A DNA stretch of 5,087 nucleotides. Source: Solirubrobacterales bacterium. Lineage in GTDB: Bacteria > Actinomycetota > Thermoleophilia > Solirubrobacterales > Solirubrobacteraceae. The notes beneath the pieces were generated by a model that was not told where the DNA came from, made no database searches, and saw only the letters and a program-made list of their open reading frames with translations. Below, piece after piece: positions 1 through 4,724 of this stretch (position 1 is the stretch's first letter; each line of letters begins with the position of its first letter). The stretch spans positions 1-5,087 of the forward strand of contig PLYX01000066.1 in assembly GCA_003151895.1 (NCBI GenBank), given 5' to 3'. The position numbers and the translations under genes are program-made.

Positions 1-60
1 CCGGTACGGGGACTGAACGGTTACTGGGTTTGGCGCATCATGCGTCGAGCTATGGCGACG

Positions 61-84
61 TTTGGGGAACAATTGGGGAACAAA
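61..84 (+). repeat. Left copy of doubled GGGGAAC repeat (integrase-tail remnant or arm site)
   Basis: The unit TTTGGGGAACAA is followed at once by a second, one-base-shorter unit, so the period is 11 here. A nearly identical copy with period 12 lies at 3802-3826, about 3.7 kb away in the same orientation. Read from 62 it gives L-G-N-N-W-G-T, a damaged version of the L-G-N-N-L-G-N seen in the right copy; that looks like the C-terminal tail of an actinobacterial integrase. A stop at 14-16 limits the frame upstream, so only a stub remains. The alternative is a pair of arm-type integrase binding sites. Confidence 0.6.
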
Positions 85-119
85 GCCCGTACGGTCGGTA
101 GTCGGCGTTCTGTGGAGTG

Positions 120-144
120 GCCGGTTCAGTGCCGGCCTCCCCGA
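120..144 (+). other. tRNA 3'-end fragment, left attachment-site scar
   Basis: Bases 120-124 (GCCGG) pair perfectly with 132-136 (CCGGC) around a seven-base loop, TTCAGTG. Acceptor strand CTCCCCG (137-143) and discriminator A144 follow. This is T-arm plus acceptor geometry, and the acceptor strand is identical to that at 3944-3950. No matching 5' half with D-arm and anticodon arm is visible at the right distance. The base equivalent to the near-invariant A58 is G, so this is a decayed remnant rather than a working tRNA. It is best read as the left boundary of the integrated element. Confidence 0.55.
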
Positions 145-356
145 TAGAACGCGGTTGGATGCTGGGAAGGGCTGAAGGCGTCCCGAGAGGGCGTGATTTA
201 GCTCTGGAGATGGGATCGCGAGGTGACGTAACCGGCGAAGGTTGGTGGTCGAGTAAGGCGGCCTGCTGGCCGTTCCGCCCACGAACCGCCCACGCGGAGG
301 CGGATCGACCGCCCACGACGCTCGCGGGGTCTGGGCTCATCGTCCATTTGGGGGCA

Positions 357-379
357 GGTTCCAGCCGGACCCATTTTTT
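357..379 (+). terminator. Possible intrinsic terminator upstream of the integrase
   Basis: A short stem GGTTC (357-361) / GGACC (367-371), with one G-T wobble and a five-base loop, is followed two bases later by six T residues (374-379). The T-run stands out in this GC-rich DNA. The stem is weak, so this may be chance. If real, it would stop transcription coming from the left before the integrase. Confidence 0.25.
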
Positions 380-445
380 CGGATCTGGCTTGGTCTAAGG
401 GATTCCTCCCAATGATCTTGCGAGCGTGCCAGCCGATGGACTGCG

Positions 446-451
446 TATAAA
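446..451 (+). promoter_or_regulatory. Probable -10 element for leaderless integrase transcript
   Basis: TATAAA ends eight bases before the integrase ATG at 460, which would place the transcription start at or next to the A of the ATG. No Shine-Dalgarno sequence precedes the ATG. Both facts fit a leaderless mRNA, common in actinobacteria. No good -35 hexamer is seen at 16-18 bases. Confidence 0.4.
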
Positions 452-459
452 CGAGCACG

Positions 460-1149
460 ATGCCCAAGCGCGCTTACGGAACCGGACACCTCTACGAGAA
501 GTCGGGCGCCTATTACGGCCGCTGGCGGACGCTTGACGGGCGGCAGCTCAATCGCAAGGTGGGGCGTATACGACGCCCCGGCGAGAGCGACGGCCTGACT
601 CGCCCGCAGGCCGAGAGAGAGCTTCGGCGCTTGCAGGACGCGGAGGAGCGGGCGCCCAAGCCCGCACGTGGTGTGCAAAGCCTCACAGTCGATGAAGTCG
701 GCGACTCGTTGCGGCGGGAGCTCCGCATCGGTGGCGCTCGACGCTCCTACTTGGAGGGCTGCGAGTCGATGCAGCGGGTCCACATCTCGCCTCGTCTTGG
801 CGCGCTGGCAGTCACCAACGTCACCACGGCTCACGTCGAAGCCGTCGCAAGCGCGATGCTTGCCGATGGTCTGTCGCCCAAGACGATCCGCAATGTCGTG
901 AGCTTCCTGCACTCGATCCACGACCTGCGCCACACGTTCGCTACGCGCCTGGCCGCATCGGGTCAGCCGCTGCGAACGATTCAGGAGTTCCTGGGACACG
1001 CGGACAGCAAGACGACGCAGATCTACGCCCACTACGCGCCGTCTGAGCGCGAGGTGCAGATGGTCAACGAGGCGTTCACGCCGGAAGCCAGCGATGATGT
1101 CGCCGATCAGGTTGTGCGAGGCGTTGACGCCGCGCGCGAGGATGGTTGA
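460..1149 (+). pseudogene. Tyrosine recombinase (phage-type integrase), internally deleted
   Basis: This 229-residue protein reads as a site-specific integrase with a piece missing. Residues about 5-60 resemble the arm-binding N-terminal domain (G-T-G-x-L, G-x-W, then a T-R-x-x-A-E-R-E-L helix), and residues about 73-150 the helical core-binding domain. The sequence then jumps from S-F-L-H-S-I straight to H-D-L-R-H-T-F, which is box II of the catalytic domain. Retained are H154, R157, the G-H pair ending at H180 and the likely nucleophile Y189 in T-T-Q-I-Y-A-H-Y. The first catalytic arginine, the beta-hairpin lysine and all of box I are gone, about 150 residues compared with the family's usual 370-400. 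The deletion keeps the frame, with its junction near codons 152-154 (about 913-921), so a protein could still be made and might still bind attachment-site DNA, but catalysis is very unlikely. The start was chosen because TATAAA lies eight bases upstream. The stop is immediately followed by the toxin gene. Confidence 0.85.
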
Positions 1150-1150
1150 G

Positions 1151-1657
1151 ATGGCCAAGGGTGCCAAGACGCGAGCCCCCGAACAGTGGCAGCCCGTTCT
1201 CTACGAGACGGCTCGTGGTCAGCGGCCGGCTTGGGACTTCCTTCTCGGAGACGAGACACCGAGGGAGGTCCGCAACGAGCTGCTCGTAACCGTCAGAGCC
1301 GTGCTTCAGGTCGGGCCGCCGAGGTTTCCGACGTCAACACAGCGCTGGCGCCTGATGCACAAGCCAGCCACCAGGAAAGACGTCGATCTCAGCGGGATAT
1401 GCGAGGCGCGCGACAAGCACTCCAACAAGCTCTATCGGTTGTTCTGTCTGATCGACCGTGATGCACCGACATATGGGCTGGCGCTCCCCTCGCTCGTGTT
1501 GCTCGGCGGCGTCGTCAAGCCCGTTCGGACAGAGGCGCCGCAATCCGAATACCGGCGGATCGACCGTTATCGCAAGGACTACCAGGAGACCCATCGTGTT
1601 GCCGTCGGACGGGATGGTGCAGAGTGGTGGCCGAATCTCGATGCCGATGCTTCGTAG
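1151..1657 (+). CDS. HigB/RelE-superfamily toxin, Gp49-like (DUF891 type)
   Basis: A 168-residue protein. Residues about 15-50 (P-V-L-Y-E-T...W-D-F-L...V-R-N-E-L) look like the N-terminal helices of phage-derived Gp49/HigB toxins. Residues about 83-145 carry the core strands: E-A-R-D, then L-Y-R-L-F-C-L-I, then L-V-L-L-G-G-V-V-K-P, then a basic tail R-R-I-D-R-Y-R-K-D-Y where family members have a conserved A-x-x-R-x-x-D-Y helix. Related toxins are ribosome-dependent mRNA endonucleases; that activity is inferred here. At 168 residues it is longer than the usual 100-120, with extensions at both ends. ATG 1151 is preferred because GAGGA (1138-1142) lies eight bases upstream; ATG 1142 is also in frame but abuts that site. 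It starts one base after the integrase stop, so expression from the integrase transcript is likely. The antitoxin follows 41 bases downstream. Confidence 0.72.
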   Translation: MAKGAKTRAPEQWQPVLYETARGQRPAWDFLLGDETPREVRNELLVTVRAVLQVGPPRFPTSTQRWRLMHKPATRKDVDLSGICEARDKHSNKLYRLFCLIDRDAPTYGLALPSLVLLGGVVKPVRTEAPQSEYRRIDRYRKDYQETHRVAVGRDGAEWWPNLDADAS

Positions 1658-1675
1658 CTTCTGTGCTACGATAGC
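1652..1675 (+). promoter_or_regulatory. Promoter with palindromic operator for the antitoxin gene
   Basis: The perfect inverted repeat TCGTAGC (1652-1658) - N6 - GCTACGA (1665-1671) covers the toxin stop codon and an extended -10 motif, TG-C-TACGAT (1664-1672). A smaller overlapping palindrome, GCTA-CGA-TAGC, sits at 1665-1675. Antitoxins of this type usually bind palindromes over their promoter, so this is a good operator candidate for the HTH protein encoded 24 bases downstream. No clear -35 hexamer is seen, as tolerated by extended -10 promoters. The same hairpin followed by CTTTT could instead weaken read-through. Confidence 0.5.
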
Positions 1676-1698
1676 TTTTCCCGATATGAGGTGTCGCA

Positions 1699-2058
1699 AT
1701 GCATAAGTCCAAGGAAAGCGCAGCCTTCGCCGAACTTCTCGCCGAGACCTTCCGAGCCGCTGGGGAGCGTGCTGCTCACGAGCGTGAAGTCGCCAAGCTC
1801 GTCGCCTTCGCCGAGCTGCTGATCGCTCTCGATGAGATTCGCGCTGGCAGTCAGCTCTCCAAGGCCGAGCTGGCGCGTCGGATTGGCGTGAAGCCGTCGG
1901 TCGTCTCGCGTCTGTTGGACGGCAAGGGCCGCAACGTGCAACTGGACACCGTGGCTGACGTAGCCGATGCGCTGGATGTCTACATCGAGATGCGTGTGCG
2001 CCGGCAACCCAAGCGCAAGCAGGCTCGCCACGCCCCGATCGAGGTCATCGCGGCCTGA
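1699..2058 (+). CDS. XRE-family helix-turn-helix antitoxin (HigA-like)
   Basis: A 119-residue protein. A charged helical N-terminus (residues 1-45) leads into a lambda-repressor type HTH at about 45-95: L-I-A-L-D-E-I-R-A, then S-K-A-E-L-A-R-R-I-G as the first HTH helix, then K-P-S-V-V-S-R-L-L-D-G as recognition helix, then T-V-A-D-V-A-D-A-L. The C-terminus is strongly basic (R-R-Q-P-K-R-K-Q-A-R). By family and position it should bind and neutralise the toxin encoded upstream and repress its own promoter. The order toxin then antitoxin is that of HigBA-type loci. GAGGTG (1688-1693) lies five bases before the ATG, an excellent ribosome binding site. A separate promoter (1652-1675) would let the antitoxin be made in excess of the toxin. 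Its N-terminal 45 residues are longer than in minimal HigA proteins. Confidence 0.8.
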   Translation: MHKSKESAAFAELLAETFRAAGERAAHEREVAKLVAFAELLIALDEIRAGSQLSKAELARRIGVKPSVVSRLLDGKGRNVQLDTVADVADALDVYIEMRVRRQPKRKQARHAPIEVIAA

Positions 2059-2097
2059 TCGCCGCCGACCTTTGACCCTCCGCGAACCCTTCACACC

Positions 2098-2256
2098 ATG
2101 TCATCTGACTTCACCGGACTGATTGCCGAGATCGAACGAGAAGCCTACGAGGAAAGCTCGGGAGCCGTTCGTGAGCTGGAGCAGTTCCGCGATGAGTTTA
2201 GGCTCGCAGCTGCAAGGATCGCCACGTCGTTGCTCGGCCGTGAACCGTGTTCCTGA
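2098..2256 (+). pseudogene. 52-residue ORF resembling the N-terminus of an XRE antitoxin
   Basis: ATG at 2098 opens a 52-codon frame ending in TGA (2254-2256). The product has the character of a real protein: L-I-A-E-I-E-R-E-A-Y-E-E, then A-V-R-E-L-E-Q-F-R-D-E-F-R-L-A-A-A-R-I. That acidic-helix pattern is familiar from the N-termini of XRE-type antitoxins, where a Q-x-x-L-A HTH would follow. Here it ends abruptly after A-T-S-L-L-G-R-E-P-C-S with no HTH in any frame downstream. No Shine-Dalgarno site precedes the ATG. It lies 39 bases after the antitoxin stop. It is most likely the broken 5' end of a second antitoxin gene, but a functional small protein cannot be excluded. Confidence 0.45.
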
Positions 2257-2291
2257 CAGTAGTTGATGCCTGACCCCGTCACGCAGCTGAG

Positions 2292-2714
2292 ATGGTGTTC
2301 CGTAACGTGGGAAGCAGGGTCGTGATCGCTCCGAGAGTCGCTGGCGAGTTGCCAGAGTTCGAGGAGGATTACCGCGATCTGATCGATGCGCTGGCGGCCA
2401 GTGCTTTGGTGGTTGAGGTCTTGGAGCCGCCGCCACCATCGGAAGGCTTGCGATTTGCATCAGCCGATATCGCCGTGTATCTGCTCGACAGAATCGTGGA
2501 CGGCACCTTGGATGTGATAGTGGCTGGGATCGTGGGCACCATTGGCCGCCGTCTAACACGCGCTCGACGACATCACACCACTCATGTGGTGGTCTTCGGA
2601 CCAGACGAAAAGCCGCTCCGGCGAATTGAGATGCCCGCTGAGCAAGACGAGGCTGTCATCGTCCATGAGGACGAGGCCTCTCCGCATCGTTCTCGCGGTC
2701 CAGGGAACGTGTAG
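2292..2714 (+). CDS. Hypothetical protein, possible membrane-associated helix
   Basis: I do not recognise this 140-residue protein. Residues 5-45 contain alternating hydrophobic positions (V-V-I-A-P, L-V-V-E-V-L) suggesting strands around the helix F-E-E-D-Y-R-D-L-I-D-A-L. A proline run (47-50) follows. Residues about 57-86 form a long apolar helix (A-V-Y-L-L-D-R-I-V ... L-D-V-I-V-A-G-I-V-G-T-I-G), capped by a basic stretch R-R-L-T-R-A-R-R-H-H and a strand pair T-H-V-V-V-F-G-P-D-E-K-P-L-R-R-I-E-M. An apolar helix, then arginines, then a short beta-hairpin loosely recalls effector-associated small components such as EACC1, but I cannot confirm that. The tail is acidic, then unstructured. ATG 2292 is the first usable start after an in-frame stop at 2271-2273; no strong ribosome binding site is seen. 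The next gene begins 48 bases after its stop, so the two may form an operon. Confidence 0.55.
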   Translation: MVFRNVGSRVVIAPRVAGELPEFEEDYRDLIDALAASALVVEVLEPPPPSEGLRFASADIAVYLLDRIVDGTLDVIVAGIVGTIGRRLTRARRHHTTHVVVFGPDEKPLRRIEMPAEQDEAVIVHEDEASPHRSRGPGNV

Positions 2715-2762
2715 CCGCGAAATCTTGCGCGACCCGCACCGTCGGTCTGTCACCATAGGGTC

Positions 2763-3653
2763 GTGCCGATCGAGCAGCGCCAACTCGCGCTCCTTCAAGG
2801 GCTCGTCCAGCGAGAGGCGATGCTGCTGGAAGAAGGGCGTCCGACCGACTTTCTACTGATACAAATGCCTGGCCCCTCGTTTGGACTCAAGCCAGGGATT
2901 GAGGGCGAACGGAAGATTGCGCCGAACGAGTCGGACATCCGCGACCTGTACGACGGCGGACTTGTGCGTCTATTGGACACCAGTACGTCAAGTGTCGTCG
3001 CGCGCTTCTCCCTGACGGTCGCCGGTCGGTCGGCGGGCGAATCACGCACCGTGACCGCCGATGTGCAGCTTCCACCACCGGAGACCGCGGCGCCAACATC
3101 AGATGCGATCCTGCAATGGCTCTACGGTCTCAGCGCAAGCGCCGAGGGTGCTGCGATACTGAATAGTGGCGGAGCCTTGGTCAACGAGGCCTTGAGCAGC
3201 TACGGGCCGGATCACATTGAAACGGTCGCTCGGCGAATCTTCGATCTCCGAGACAGTGGACTCGTGCTGTTTGACGACGTTGGCGCCGAAATCCAGGTCA
3301 GTGACGCCGACCAGCTAGGGATGGCGCAGGACATTCGGCTGTCAACCGCTGGTGTTGATCGCGTGGCGAGGCGAGATGAGCCGACGGTAGCGAATATCAC
3401 ACAGAATATTCATGCAACCCAAGCTCAAGTCGCAGCTGGTGATATTCACAATTACGCGTCCTACGACGAGCTGATGGATCGCCTAGCAGAAGCCCTCACC
3501 GAGCTTGACAATATAGACGACGAGGTTCGGGAGGAGGCACGCGGACTCCTTGACAAGCTCCGCTCGGTCTCGGGTCGGATCGCCGTCGGCGCGGCTGCAG
3601 ATTCGGGGGGCGCTGTGCTTGGAACGCTTCTCAAGCACGCGCTCAATCTGTAG
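2763..3653 (+). CDS. Hypothetical protein with two winged-helix-like segments
   Basis: A 296-residue protein I cannot assign. Residues 3-25 form an amphipathic helix. Residues about 55-90 (I-R-D-L-Y-D-G-G-L-V-R-L ... F-S-L-T-V-A-G-R) and about 152-203 (V-A-R-R-I-F-D-L-R-D-S-G-L-V-L-F-D-D ... R-L-S-T-A-G-V-D-R-V) both follow a winged-helix pattern: helix, G-L-V, wing, then L-T/S-x-x-G. Residues 209-231 hold N-I-T-Q-N-I-H-A-T-Q-A-Q-V-A-A-G-D-I-H-N-Y, a motif rich in Q and N. A charged coiled-coil-like helix (234-268) follows, then a C-terminal A/G-rich helix (271-296). GTG 2763 is taken as start because the N-terminal helix runs through it to M20; ATG 2820 is the alternative. Neither has a well-spaced ribosome binding site. 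It follows the 2292 gene closely and is the last gene before the right scar. Base composition looks less GC-rich than the flanks, fitting acquired cargo. A DNA-binding or conflict-system role is speculation. Confidence 0.75.
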   Translation: MPIEQRQLALLQGLVQREAMLLEEGRPTDFLLIQMPGPSFGLKPGIEGERKIAPNESDIRDLYDGGLVRLLDTSTSSVVARFSLTVAGRSAGESRTVTADVQLPPPETAAPTSDAILQWLYGLSASAEGAAILNSGGALVNEALSSYGPDHIETVARRIFDLRDSGLVLFDDVGAEIQVSDADQLGMAQDIRLSTAGVDRVARRDEPTVANITQNIHATQAQVAAGDIHNYASYDELMDRLAEALTELDNIDDEVREEARGLLDKLRSVSGRIAVGAAADSGGAVLGTLLKHALNL

Positions 3654-3688
3654 TCGGTTCTCGTCGGTCGGTTGATCGAGTGCCCTCA

Positions 3689-3702
3689 CGGCCTAGCGGC
3701 CG
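3689..3702 (+). terminator. GC-rich hairpin downstream of the cargo operon
   Basis: CGGCC (3689-3693) pairs with GGCCG (3698-3702) around the tetraloop TAGC, 35 bases after the stop of the preceding gene. There is no T-run, so if it terminates transcription it does so in the tail-less manner often seen in high-GC actinobacteria. The rest of 3654-3800 shows no gene. Confidence 0.3.
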
Positions 3703-3801
3703 GTCTAATGCAGGACTCTTGATGCATGCCTATCGACGATAAGGCTCGTACCCTCTCGGTGGTGGACGCGAGGCCAGCGTAGGCAGCTGACGAACATACG
3801 T

Positions 3802-3826
3802 TTTGGGGAACAATTTGGGGAACAAA
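3802..3826 (+). repeat. Right copy of doubled GGGGAAC repeat (integrase-tail remnant or arm site)
   Basis: Two perfect tandem copies of the 12-mer TTTGGGGAACAA. The left copy at 61-84 differs by lack of one T. Read from 3803 the frame gives L-G-N-N-L-G-N-K-L-S-E-T-Q-E-N, running on into the tRNA end at 3927. A stop at 3788-3790 closes the frame upstream. This is the arrangement expected when the last codons of an integrase gene abut its attachment site, so the rest of that gene was lost. Alternatively the repeats are integrase arm-type binding sites; both could be true. Confidence 0.6.
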
Positions 3827-3926
3827 TTGAGCGAAACCCAGGAAAACTCAGAAGCAGAAAACCCAGCAAACACGGGCTCTATCACCTGGGCGATACCCCA
3901 TCCCTCTGGCTGGGGGCCGGGCGGTC

Positions 3927-3951
3927 GCAGGTTCAAATCCTGTCTCCCCGA
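3927..3951 (+). other. tRNA 3'-end fragment, right attachment-site scar
   Basis: A canonical T-arm: GCAGG (3927-3931) pairs with CCTGT (3939-3943, one G-T wobble) around TTCAAAT, followed by acceptor strand CTCCCCG (3944-3950) and discriminator A3951. CCA is not encoded. The corresponding 5' strand CGGGGAG and a D-arm are absent from the preceding 90 bases, so this is a partial tRNA. Unlike the left scar it keeps A at position 58. Such 3'-end pieces are what tRNA-targeting integrases leave behind. The tRNA's amino-acid identity cannot be told from what remains. Confidence 0.7.
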
Positions 3952-3961
3952 TACAAAGAAT

Positions 3962-3993
3962 CTCCTGCAAATCAGCTATTTTCTGCGCAGGAG
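3962..3993. repeat. Inverted repeat next to the right attachment scar
   Basis: CTCCTGC (3962-3968) is perfectly inverted at GCAGGAG (3987-3993). Inside, AAAT (3969-3972) can pair with ATTT (3978-3981) around CAGCT, leaving an asymmetric bulge. It begins ten bases after the tRNA end. It could be the terminator of the original tRNA gene or a recombinase or accessory-factor site at the element boundary. There is no clean T-run. Confidence 0.45.
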
Positions 3994-4155
3994 CCGGCAA
4001 GCTGACAGACCGCTCATGTACTATCTGTGTACTATTTATGGCGGGTGGCTCACGCCGTTCCTGACCCGCCAACCGACAGCGGCCTTGACCCGCAGGCGGG
4101 GTCGTCGCCAGCGAGGTAGAGCGCCCCGGCAAGAGGCGTGCCTCTGTTTGCGCGG
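3994..4155. other. Gene-free stretch with a GTACTAT direct repeat
   Basis: No gene is supported here. The one notable motif is GTACTAT at 4018-4024 and again at 4029-4035 (period 11, one helical turn). Both contain TACTAT, a fair -10 hexamer, but only an eight-codon frame (from 4039) follows on the + strand. It may be an orphaned operator-promoter of a lost gene. Confidence 0.35.
4132..4145 (-). terminator. Hairpin after the small minus-strand gene
   Basis: AGAGG (4132-4136) pairs with CCTCT (4141-4145) around four bases, starting ten bases beyond the stop codon of the minus-strand gene ending at 4156. No T-run follows on the minus strand, so termination would be of the tail-less kind. Confidence 0.3.
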
Positions 4156-4338
4156 TCAGGCCGTAGGACCGATGAGGCGCTCGGGCGTGCCGATGCGGCG
4201 CAGGAACTCGGCCTCGGCGGCATTGCGTGGCTTCTCGCGTCGCGTCGGTCCGAAGCCCGCGAGGATCTGCGCGCTCTTGGCGCGCAGCTGAGGCGCTTCG
4301 CGCCGCCACTGCTCGATGGTGATGGTTTGGGTCTTCAT
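4156..4338 (-). CDS. Small hypothetical protein, translationally coupled
   Basis: A 60-residue protein starting M-K-T-Q-T-I-T-I-E-Q-W-R-R-E-A and rich in arginine and glutamate. It is probably all helical, with no membrane segment or recognised motif; residues 36-50 (K-P-R-N-A-A-E-A-E-F-L-R-R-I-G) look like a second amphipathic helix. I do not recognise the family. Its ATG (4338-4336) overlaps the TGA (4337-4335) of the upstream nucleotidyltransferase-like frame in a four-base ATGA, a classic sign of coupled translation. AAAGAGG stands two bases before the ATG. Position beside a nucleotidyltransferase-like gene suggests a partner in a two-gene module, but that rests on context only. Since the upstream gene is damaged, this one may no longer be expressed as intended. 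Confidence 0.5.
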   Translation of the reverse strand: MKTQTITIEQWRREAPQLRAKSAQILAGFGPTRREKPRNAAEAEFLRRIGTPERLIGPTA

Positions 4339-4654
4339 GTCCTCTTTGGAGGGTACTCGGACACGACGGCGTCGGCGTCCAAACGTGAGCTGGGCGCCTC
4401 CAGAAAGATGTCTGTCCCCTCCAGGGTCCAATGCCGGCCGTCTGGGACGCGAGCGAACCCGAGTTCGGCGAGTCTCTTGGCGAGCTCCTCGGGAACGTCC
4501 ATCACGACGTCGATGTCGTAGGTCAGGAACTCCTCACTGGCGGTCCAGAAGTAGACAGCCATGCCTCCGACGACCACTGGATGGATCCCGAGTGGAGCGG
4601 CGCCAGCCTCCTCGTGCCGAACACCTCCTCCGTCGTCGGCTTCAGCGAAGACAT
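4335..4654 (-). pseudogene. Nucleotidyltransferase-like gene, frameshifted and C-terminally short
   Basis: The minus-strand frame ending at 4335 contains V-V-V-G-G-M-A-V-Y-F-W-T followed by Y-D-I-D-V-V-M, the G-G and D-x-D signature of nucleotidyltransferase-fold proteins related to AbiEii/DUF6036-type toxin-antitoxin members. Then come L-A-E-L-G-F and the segments H-W-T-L and F-L-E-A-P. A natural N-terminus, M-S-S-L-K-P-T-T-E-E-V-F-G and on to L-A-P-L-H-S-G, lies in another frame starting at ATG 4654. It would join G-I-H-P-V-V-V-G-G if one base were restored near 4588, so I infer a one-base deletion. The C-terminus stops soon after the catalytic core, where relatives run on for several dozen residues, so it is probably also truncated. 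The main frame is open upstream through the SSB fragment, giving a chimeric ORF. Confidence 0.6.
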
Positions 4655-4724
4655 GTGGTTTTAGGCCACCGTCCGTGCCCGGGTCCATGTCCCGGCCCGT
4701 CTCCCGCGCCCGCGCCACACGGCC

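Larger units (their letters stand above)
147..459. other. Non-coding stretch between left scar and integrase
   Basis: No convincing gene is visible on either strand. The open frames here have irregular composition and no family resemblance, and they look like chance frames of GC-rich DNA. The stretch holds a possible terminator (357-379) and the integrase promoter region close to 446. In an intact element this position would be the attachment-site arm, where integrase and accessory binding sites lie. Confidence 0.5.
145..3951 (+). mobile_element. Degraded tRNA-targeted integrative element (about 3.8 kb)
   Basis: The interval is bounded by two tRNA 3'-end scars that share CTCCCCGATA and are each preceded by a doubled GGGGAAC repeat. 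Inside, all on the + strand, are a tyrosine recombinase, a toxin-antitoxin pair and cargo genes. Integration at tRNA 3' ends by tyrosine recombinases leaves direct repeats of the tRNA end, which fits. The integrase lacks part of its catalytic domain, so the element is probably fixed in place. Because both boundaries carry an integrase-tail stub, the scars may come from successive insertions at one site rather than from a single element's two ends. Confidence 0.55.

Noticed and set aside
74..144. A complete degenerate tRNA at the left scar
   Set aside because: TGGGGAA at 74-80 can pair with most of CTCCCCG at nearly the right distance, but no D-arm or anticodon arm can be folded between, and the same motif in the right scar is about 136 bases from the tRNA end. 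The match is probably chance.
337..1167. A long minus-strand ORF opposite the integrase
   Set aside because: It is antisense to a clearly recognised integrase, has no family features, and arises from GC-rich codon bias.
2712..2762. The two cargo ORFs as one gene split by a TAG nonsense codon
   Set aside because: They share a frame and only this TAG separates them, but the 16 codons between the TAG and the GTG start look like random GC-rich DNA and the first protein ends in a natural-looking disordered tail. Two genes are more likely.
4039..4065. An eight-codon leaderless ORF after the TACTAT repeats
   Set aside because: It is too short and shows no feature of a leader peptide or attenuator; no gene follows on that strand.
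3803..4291. A 162-codon plus-strand ORF across the right scar
   Set aside because: It begins with the integrase-tail stub, runs through the tRNA end (G-G-R-R-F-K-S-C-L-P-D is a well-known spurious translation of tRNA 3' ends) and then through non-coding DNA, overlapping the minus-strand gene.
3848..4309. A minus-strand ORF containing G-E-T-G-F-E-P-A-T-A-R-P-P
   Set aside because: This peptide is the antisense translation of a tRNA 3' end, a frequent false gene call. It does not represent a protein.
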